64,000 nt of DNA from Hemerocallis citrina (Eukaryota > Streptophyta > Magnoliopsida > Asparagales > Asphodelaceae), in NCBI GenBank assembly GCA_017893485.1, contig CM030367.1, forward strand, positions 140,943,089-141,007,088, read 5' to 3'. Shown here in pieces: positions 34,501 through 43,500 of the stretch. Both the position numbers and the translations under genes were made by a program. Below the pieces are notes generated by a model. That model saw nothing but the letters and a program-made list of their open reading frames with translations. It had not been told where the DNA came from and ran no database searches. Every line of letters begins with the position of its first letter. Position 1 is the stretch's first letter.

Positions 34501-37500
34501 TCCGACTATCGACCTGTCCAACCTCGAGTATGATATGGAGATTGAGGGGACACCGAAGACCCCTGGCGGACAAGGGTCAGATGATAAATCGGTTGCCGAC
34601 CCCCCAACGGATCCGGCTGATATAGAGGTGGGAAAACCAGCTGTATAATTTTTGTCCTTCTTTTTCCTTCTCTCGATTGTATCTGCCTTCCGCGGACTGG
34701 CCACCGCATTTTTTGTATGGGGAAACTGAATTTATAAAAAGAAGGTTTTTTGGCTGGCTAAGTGTTCCAACTTCGAAGAATTTCTGAACCTCTTTGCTTA
34801 TATGTCTTGAGTGGGCTGGTTCTCTTGTAGGTCACGGCTCCCCTTCCTGAGGTGGACCCCCTTCGTTCCGACGTGGCGTGGCTTCGGGGCAAGGTCGAGG
34901 CCTTAGAGGCCACTTTGGTTCGGTATCGAAAGAGGGCTCGCGACACTGATGCGGCCTTCCATTATTATAGGAACAAGTCTGAAGCCCTAAGTGAGGAGGC
35001 GAGCCGGCTGAGGAGGGCGATGGTGGATCGGGAGCTAGGGGGCGTTGGTCTTGGATACACCCTGTCAAGTTCCTCGGTGCAGAGGCCTTCCTCCGAGAAG
35101 CTACTCCGCGATGTGATAGTGGAGAAGGAGATGGAGATACACCGCTATAGGACTATGTTGGGTGTTTCGACATCTTCCTCGAGGGGTCGGCGAGCAGAGG
35201 GGGCTCCCTCGGCGTTGCAACTGATGGAACGCATTCGATCCGTGGATGCCCAGAGCTCCGTGGCCGGGGTGTCGACGGTGGCGGACCCGAAGGACCGTCA
35301 TGACGAAGAGAGAGTCCCAAGTCGTTTGGTCGGAGTGATCCCGCCCTTTACCGGGTCCGAGGGGCCCTAAGTCGGCGATCCCCTTTAGTTTGAGATGAGT
35401 GGAGTGGTCCTGTAACGGTATTTGCTTGTTTTCTCCGCACAAAATAAAAGAGTATGAATAAAGCTTTCTTTTCCTTCTTTGCTCTGGCCATCGGGGTGGT
35501 GAAGGGCGGTGTAGGCGAGGTCGAGCTCCGCCGATTCGTGAGGGATCGACGCGGGGCGACAGGGAGACCTCCGGTCCGGAGTTGGGTCGAACCTGCCGAG
35601 GCGTTTGGGGATGAGACCCGAGGGAGAACCCAGGTGCCGCCCCCATTGCCCGGTACCGGGTCGGAGTTGCCGAGGTATTTAACTTTTGATAAAAAGAGAC
35701 TTCTTTTATACCCGACCGGGGGGGGTCGCTGAAGCGGCCCTTTACACACGAATGTTTACAAAAAGTTTTAATCTACTTAAGCCATGCTAGAACCTAAGCT
35801 TGCTCTCCCCGGAATTTCATGAGGTGCTCAGCGTTCCAGGGTCGGCTGATGGGTCGGTCGTTCATATCCTTCAGTCGGTATGTACCAGGGCGTACAGCCT
35901 CGACTACGCGGTATGGGCCTTCCCAGTTGGGAGCCAGTTTCCTCTTCTTGGTTGGATCAGAGACAGATAGCTTTCGCAACACCAGGTCCCCTGCCTGGAT
36001 GCTGGTGGGGCGGACTTTCTTGTTGTAAAATCTCTCGATCCGTTGCTGATAAATGCTCCTTCGGACCGCGGACTTCTCTCGTACTTCGGCGACGAGGTCC
36101 AGGTTAGCCCTTAGGGCGGACGCATTGTCGTCTTCATCGAAGGCTATGATCCGGGGAGAAGGCAATCCGACTTCGACGGGGATGACTGCCTCGGTCCCAT
36201 AGGTCAGATTGAATGGCGTCTCCCCCGTGGGGATCCTCTGTGTGGTTCGGTGTGCCCATAGTACGCTGGGCAGCTCCTCAACCCATAGCCCTTTGGGGGA
36301 ATTGTCAAGGCGCTTTTTGAGGCCGTCGAGGATTTGCCTGTTCGCATTCTCCGCTTGGCCGTTAGACTGAGGGTGGCAAATGGCGGAAAAACGCTGCTGG
36401 ATGCCGATGTCCTGACAGAAAGATTGGAAGTTCTACCCTCGGAACTGGGTTCCGTTGTCCGTGACGAGGATTCGAGGGATCCCGAATCGACAAATGATGT
36501 TCTTCCAAAAGAACTGTTGCACTTGGCGCTCGGTGATGCTGGATAGTGGTTCGGCTTCGATTCACTTGGTGAAGTAGTCGATGGCGACAATCAGGAATTT
36601 CTTTTGCCCTACCGCTGGGGGGAAGGGCCCCACAAGGTCCATACCCCACATGGCGAAGGGCGTAGGGCTCGCTAGGGATTGGAGGTTGGCTTGAGGAAGC
36701 CTTTTGATGGGGGAGAATCTTTGGCAGGGGCCGCACCTCTTGACCAAGTCTTGTGAGTCTTGGAGCATGGTGGGCCAATAGTACCCTTGATTCAGGGCCT
36801 TTCGGGCAAGTGTCCTACTCCCCATGTGGCATCCGCCGATCCCCTCGTGCAGGTCTTTGAGGGCGTAGCTGGCCTCGTCCCTGGCGAGGCAGCGGAGGTA
36901 GGGTTTGCCGTCGGCCAAGGTGTACGAGCGTTTGAAGAGGATGTTATCGATCATGACGAACCTTTCAGCTCGGATTCTGATTCGCCTGGCCTCGGCTTTG
37001 TCTTCAGGAAGCTCGGCCCGGTTTAAGAATTTTCGGATGGGAGTGGTCCAGTCGTCCGGGCTGGTCCCCTCTCGCACACACATCGCTTCCGGCTCCGGGC
37101 TACTGATGCTTGGCTCCAAGAGGACCTCGACGAGCACCGTACGATCGAGGCCTTCGAAGGAAGAAGAGGCAAGTTTGGATAGCGCGTCGGCTTGGGCGTT
37201 CTGTTTCCTGGGGACTCTGACAACCGTAGCGTCGTCGAAGAACGCTAAGAGTCGTCGGACCGCCGCCAAATACCTCATCATTCGGTCGTCGCGGGCTTCG
37301 TACTCTCCGTTGATTTGATGGATCACGAGCTGAGAGTCGCTAAACGCCCGGATTCGCTTGGCACCGGCTCGGTGGGCGAGGGTCAATCCGGCGATCATGG
37401 CCTCGTATTCTGCCTCGTTGTTGGAGGCTGGAAAGTTGAGGCGCAGGGAGTATTGAAGTAGGAATTGGTCGGGGCCGCGAAGGATGACGCCCGCCCCACT

Positions 37501-40500
37501 CCCCGTTTCGCAGGATGAGCCGTCAACACAGACCTCCCAGGTCGGATCCGATTCTTCTACGTCAGGTTGCTCGGAGACAGTGCATTCAGTTATGAACTCG
37601 GCGAGGGCCTGCCCTTTAATGGCCGCCCTGGGGTGATAGCTTATGTCGAACTGGCTCAGCTCGATCGACCATTTGACTAATCGGCCGGAGTTTTCGGGCT
37701 TGTGGAGGACGGTCTTCAGTGGTTGGTCGGTCAGTACTTGGACGGAGTGGGCCTGGAAGTAAGGTCGGAGTTTTCGGGCTGCCATAACCAGGGCGTAGGC
37801 CACCTTCTCTATCTTCGCGTATCTCGTCTCGGCCGGGTGCAATACTTTGCTTACATAGTACAGTGGTTTCTGAACTCCTTCCTCCTCTCGGACGAGGACG
37901 GCGCTGAGGGCGTAGTCCGAGGCGGACAGGTAGAGCCAAAGCGGCTCGCCCGGTTCGGGCTTGCTGAGGAGAGGCGGGTTGGCGAGGTACTGTTTCAGCT
38001 GTTCGAAGGCTTCTTGTTGATGGGTACCCCACTCGAAGCCCCCTTTCCCGCGCAAGGCTTTGAAGAAGGGGAGAGATTTCTCCCCTGACTTGGAGAGAAA
38101 ACGGCCGATCGCCGCCAACCGACCTGTGAGCCTCTGAACCTCTTTGACATTCCGGGGCGGGGACATGTTAATGATGGCCTGTATTTTTTCGGGGTTTGCC
38201 TCAATGCCGCGCTGGCTGACGATGAATCCTAAGAACTTCCCCGTGGAGACGCCGAAGGCGCATTTAGCCGGGTTGAACCTCATATTGTGGCGTCGGAGGA
38301 CACCGAAGGCTTCCTCGAGGTCGGCGACGTGGTCCGGCCCGGCCCGACTCTTGACAAGCATGTCGTCGACGTAAACTTCTACGTTGCGGCCGATCAGGTC
38401 CTTGAAGACTTTGTTGACGAGTCGCTGGTACGTGGCTCCGGCGTTTTTCAGCCCGAAAGGCATGACACGGTAACAATAAAGACCTTGGTCGGTGACGAAC
38501 GAGGTCTTGGAGATGTCTGGTGGAAACATCCGGATCTGATTGTACCCCGAGAACGCGTCCATGAAGGACAGCAGCTCGTGCCCTGAGGTCGCGTCTATTA
38601 AAGCGTCGATGCGCGGGAGGGGGAAAGGATCTTTCGGACACGCTTTGTTAAGGTCCGTGAAGTCAATGCAGATTCGCCAACCCCCTGTCGCTTTCTTCAC
38701 CATGATGACATTGGCCAACCACTCGGGGTAGCTGACTTCTTGGATGAATCGAGCGGACAAGAGCTTGTCCACTTCTGTTTTTACAATTTGTTGCCTCTCC
38801 GGGGCGACTTTGCGCCTCTTTTGGACGATCGGTTTAGAGTCAGGGAGGACGCTCAGTCGGTGCATGATCAAGTCTTCAGAGATTCCGGGCATATCGGAGG
38901 GATTCCAAGCGAAGAGATCAACGTTGCGGCGGACGCAAGCGATGATGCCCGTCTTCAGGTCTTCGGCGAGTGAGCAGCTCACCCGGAACCATTTCGACTC
39001 ATCCTCGGTGTCGAATAGGACCTCCTCCAGTTCGTCCACGGGCTCGGGGGCGGGGCCTTCTTTCTCGGGTTCGAGTTCAACGGCGCTGAGGGGGAGCACG
39101 CCCCCTCCCCTGGTGGTAACGCAACATGGCCGTGCTGCTTCGACGCTGTCTCGGACGATGCTGACCCCCTGGGGGGGGGATTTGAGTTTCAGATGGGGGG
39201 TCGAAGGTATCGTCTGGAGGGAGTTTAGCCCGGGTCGGCCGAGGATGGCGTTGTAAGCCGCCTTGACGCAGATGACCATGAAATCCAAGGACACGGTCCT
39301 CTTGTCAGGGGCCGGTCCAGCGGTGACGTCGAGGGTAATAATTCCCTCCACTACGACCGGGACGTCCGAAAGTTTGAGCAACGTGCATCCTGCTGGTTTG
39401 AGTTTCCCTCTGGATAATCTGAGACTTTCGAAGGTTCCGAGAAAGAGAATATTTACCGGGTTGCCGTTGTCAACAAGGATTCGGCGAACCTCACAATTGG
39501 CCATGCGGAGGCTAACGACGAGGGCCTCGCAGTGGGGGAGGTGAACTCCTTCGGGGCCCTCTCCTGAGAAGGAGACTGGCCGCGGTTGTAGCTCAGGAGA
39601 GGGGCTGTACTGAATAGCGTTCGTCTCCTGGGTGAAGGTTCTTCGGGAAGTATCGGTTTCTCCCCCCATCGGTCCCCTGTGGATGTAGTGTAGGGTGAAC
39701 GGCGTATCCATGGATACCTTGGATTCGGGATCCTGACCCTGGGTGCGGTTTGGGTTAGGCTTCGGGGTTGGTGATCCCCGGTTCCTATCACCTTGCCGAC
39801 CCCGTGGGCCGTCGTCCCTGTGGGTCTGCCTCGGATGGTTCGGGGCCGAGTTGGAAGCGGCTCTTCCCCAGCTGTGGGTAATCTTGCGGTTGAGGATTAC
39901 TCTCCGTAGGTCGGGCTGGACTGTCCAGCCGACGCTCCTTTGGGACTCCCGAGGGGGAGCCTTGTGTTTCGACGTGCGTGGCCTGGCTTTATCCGTGGGC
40001 GGGGGCGAGTCCCGTTGGTTGACGGGGGAAGCAGCCCCCTTTCCTTTGGAGGCCATGAAGATTCGGCTGTCGATGGCCTTTGAAGGTCTGGGTCGGATCG
40101 GCTTCTGGAGCAGCTGTTTCCCACAGACGGCGCCAACCTGATGCTGTTTATTTCTGAGAAACGTGTGGAAGCACCAGGTGTGAGTTCGGACTCAATTTGT
40201 ATTGAAGGAGATTGCCGCTCGTCTGCCGACCTTCAGTTGACCTTCTGGGACCTACGATGAGCTCGGAAAGATGTTGAAGGTTGGGCTCGGATCGGAAGGG
40301 TCGGATCCGAGGTCTTGTGTACCTGCAGACGGTCCTGAAACACCGGGGTTTGTCCCGGTGGCGGACCCTCCGACGCTCTAGTCAGTCTCTGTGAGAGAGT
40401 AGCAATAACTAGGTATATTTAAGTGGCAAAAGATTGATTACCTCAAAAGGTGGGTGTGGGTCTAGTATTTATAGAGAATCCCAACCGGGTTTGGTTCCAC

Positions 40501-43500
40501 TTGGGGGCCGGGTTTGGATCCGAAAGCCCATGGGCCTGACGTGGCAGAAGGCCCAGGGGGTTTAGGGCGGACGTGGCGATACCAGGAGTGGTATAGGGCT
40601 GACGTGGCGAAACCCTTGGCGGTATTTGGAGCTGACGTGGCCCATCGTGAGTCTCCTGTGCCTCTGGGGGGAATCTGAGGGCCTAGGCTGTGCCAGGTCC
40701 TCCTTCTGCCCCGCCAGAGAGGGGAGACGGCCTGTGGGACTGCCCCGGATCGGACTCCGAGGGCTAATGAGGCTCGTCGGTACGAGGAGGCCGGCACTGT
40801 GAGGGCAAACGCGAGGTTCGGCGCCGACCCTGAAGTGGTCCGGAGCCGAACCAGGTTACCATCTTTACCTTTCTGAGTGGGAATTGTATTGGGCCCTGGT
40901 TGGGCCTCAGGTCATTTTTACCCTGTCACAGTGACCAAATCCCAAATTCAGTCACGTGTACAATAGTCTTCCTGTATTCTGGCTGACACATTTTTGGATG
41001 CAACATGCTCCTATAGGTCTCCCCCGAGAGTCAGTTCTCCCTTTATGTGATACCATTCTGTTGTGGAGTATACGGGCAGGTCAATAATCGTCGAATCTTG
41101 CAAACTTGTAGATAGTCATATAACTCCTTGGAGGTAAACTCTCCCCCAATGTCAGTACGCGAGCACCATATCTTCTTCCAGACATCTGACTAGACCTTTT
41201 TTGGAACTCCTTAATCTTAGATAATACTTCTGATTTTTTCCTTCAGAAAGTAAACCCAAACGTACCTCAAGAAGTCGTCAATGAAAGTCATCGTATATCT
41301 CATCCTACTAATGGATGGTTGCTTGACATGCTGAACACATCTGAATGAACCAGTTGTAAAGGTTCCTTGGCCATGAACTTGGAACCCTGGTACGAAATAT
41401 ATTGTGCCTTGCCATACTGGCAGCCTGCACATATTGTGTCTCCTTGGATCTCCAGTTGAAGTAGGCCCTTGACCATAGATCACTCCATCTTGCATGCCAC
41501 CAACAATGATTGCCTCGTGCTTTCCTTTGTACTCAGACATAATGACCAACTACCCTTTATCTCCGGTCATGTGGTTGGAACATCCTGAGTCAACAATCCA
41601 ATCCTCCCCGTAGTTGACTGCTCCTGACTTCGACATTATTGCAAGCGTCAGTTCTACTTCTACCATTATTGAGGTTAGCTTGACATCACTGGCCATGTCT
41701 TCTCGAACAACTGGTTTCTCCTTCACGAAGGCTAAGGATGTTTGGGCGTCCCATTCATCTTCACTATCATCCTTGTGACCGCTAGAAGTTGCTGCATTAC
41801 TCTCCACTGATCTCTTCTTGCACCAAAAGTCTTGTGCAATGTCCACAATTGTAACATCCTCCTTCACGCAGTCTAATTTGTAGATCACCTTGTTGATTCC
41901 TATCATACCTCATAAGTGTGTGCGCTCCTTTCCGGATGTCTCCATGCATTGCCTTTTCTAGACTATCTGCTAGTATGGCCTAGTGATCTACAACTACTTT
42001 TGCTACATAAAAAGTCTAACCTACACTTCTTCTAGAAACTCCACCCATTTGTTGTGGCAAAGTTTCTTGTGTGGCCAACACTACTTCCAACTCCAAAAGA
42101 GAAGGTTCGGTCGACCAGCAACGAATTGCAGCAATATACCAAGAAGATCCTACAAGATTATTAGTTTTGCACCCCAAAGATAGATCCAATAGACTTTAAT
42201 GACTCCACAAATGGAATGTAGGATCCAACCAAAATCCAACCAGAATACTCGGAGAAAAGGTGAAGCAAAGTAAACCACATATGTTATGGTTTTTAAATAC
42301 TACCGTTAAGCAACTATAAGTGTGGTCCACTGGTAAGTCTCTTCGCTGGTGAGCACGAGGTCAGGAGTTCGAATCTTCGCTTGCTTGCACCAAAAAATTC
42401 TCAATTAATATATATTCTGGGTGAAGTGTGGATGTGCTACAGCCTTATTCAAAAATAAATAAATAAACAAATACTTCTGTTAAGGATTTGATTTAACACA
42501 AAAGTTGAATTTGTTGCTGTCCTTAAGAAAAAAGAAAAGATGTTGGGTTTTTATACCTCTAAAGCAAAAAAATAAAACATATAATTAAATTCTTAATCTA
42601 GTCATGTGAATTGTTAAAAAAATTACAATGTTATTTGCTTACAGAGTGAATAAAAACATTAAACACCAGAAACATGAATCTTGCCATAAAATTTACATAG
42701 CAGCTTTCAGTAACTACGTTTAAGCTAATTAGTCGGAAACCCTCTGGAGTCCATATTTTGCAATAATAATAGTGATATAGCATTTTTTTCATAATTTTTA
42801 TTAAAAATATCAATCTTTACTATTACTATTACAAAATGGGGATCTGGGTGGTTATGGACATTCATGTGAGTGGTCTCTCATTTATATTCCATGTGCACTT
42901 TTTTATCTCAACAAAAATTATTATGCATCGAGGAGATAAATGAGGTTTCGAATGTCTATCATTATAAAAAGCAACTGCAACTTTGAAAAGTGAAGATTAT
43001 TGTTATGCATTGAGGGAATAAATGAATTCTTTAATAGCTAGCATTATAAAGAAAAACCCGTGAATTCCACAGTCAAATACTAAAATTAGGAAACAATGAC
43101 CTACCATCTGGCTTCACCAATTTCTTAGCAAGAATATAAGTGTCTAGAAATAACCAATCTTCCGGAACCTCCATCCCACAACGCCGAAATTCATTAATGA
43201 TGATATGTACATCAAACCGGCGTCCATTGTGGGCAACAAATAAAAGTGGCTTCTCATCTATTTGTCGGTTCCTTATATACTGAAGTAAAATTGGCAGCAA
43301 TTCTTTAAACCTACAAACACATTGAAAAAGACTCCTCAGGATCTATAGCCAACTATTTCACCATAAACAAGACGAGCTTAAATAAAGCATAGTACAAATA
43401 ATCAATACTAGAAGATGAATTCAAAATTATATTATCAAAAGAGAAATTCTTTTGTATCAGTCTCATTCCACATTTCCTCAAAGAATCATTAGTCATTAGC

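Larger units (their letters stand above)
30324..40930 (-). mobile_element. Ty3/gypsy Tat-lineage LTR retrotransposon, gag-less, with an opposite-strand gene
   Basis: 792-bp LTRs (30324-31115, 40139-40930) differ at six sites I could count, and exact TSDs GTGAC flank the element (30319-30323, 40931-40935). Primer site, polypurine tract and pol all read on the minus strand. The extra archaeal-type RNase H in pol, the additional gene between pol and the 3' LTR, and a tandem-repeat array there are features known from the Tat lineage (Ogre, Retand, RIRE2, Grande). It is far more GC-rich than its surroundings. It inserted in copia-B integrase, inside DPD1 intron 2. Confidence 0.97.
19718..43104 (-). 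other. DPD1: DPD1 intron 2, 23.4 kb, nested transposons
   Basis: Bounded by GT (43104-43103) and AG (19719-19718). In plus-strand order it holds tandem repeats (20.3-21.6 kb), the copia-B LTR end, a hAT, copia-B linker, a second hAT, copia-B integrase, the Tat element, copia-B integrase/protease/gag, a SINE, and short unique DNA (42.5-43.1 kb). Copia-B and Tat lie in the same orientation as the gene, so their LTR poly(A) signals face its transcript. Confidence 0.82.

Noticed and set aside
36334..39544. Many plus-strand frames opposite Tat pol
   Set aside because: Shadows of a GC-rich coding frame on the other strand; no splice or promoter support.
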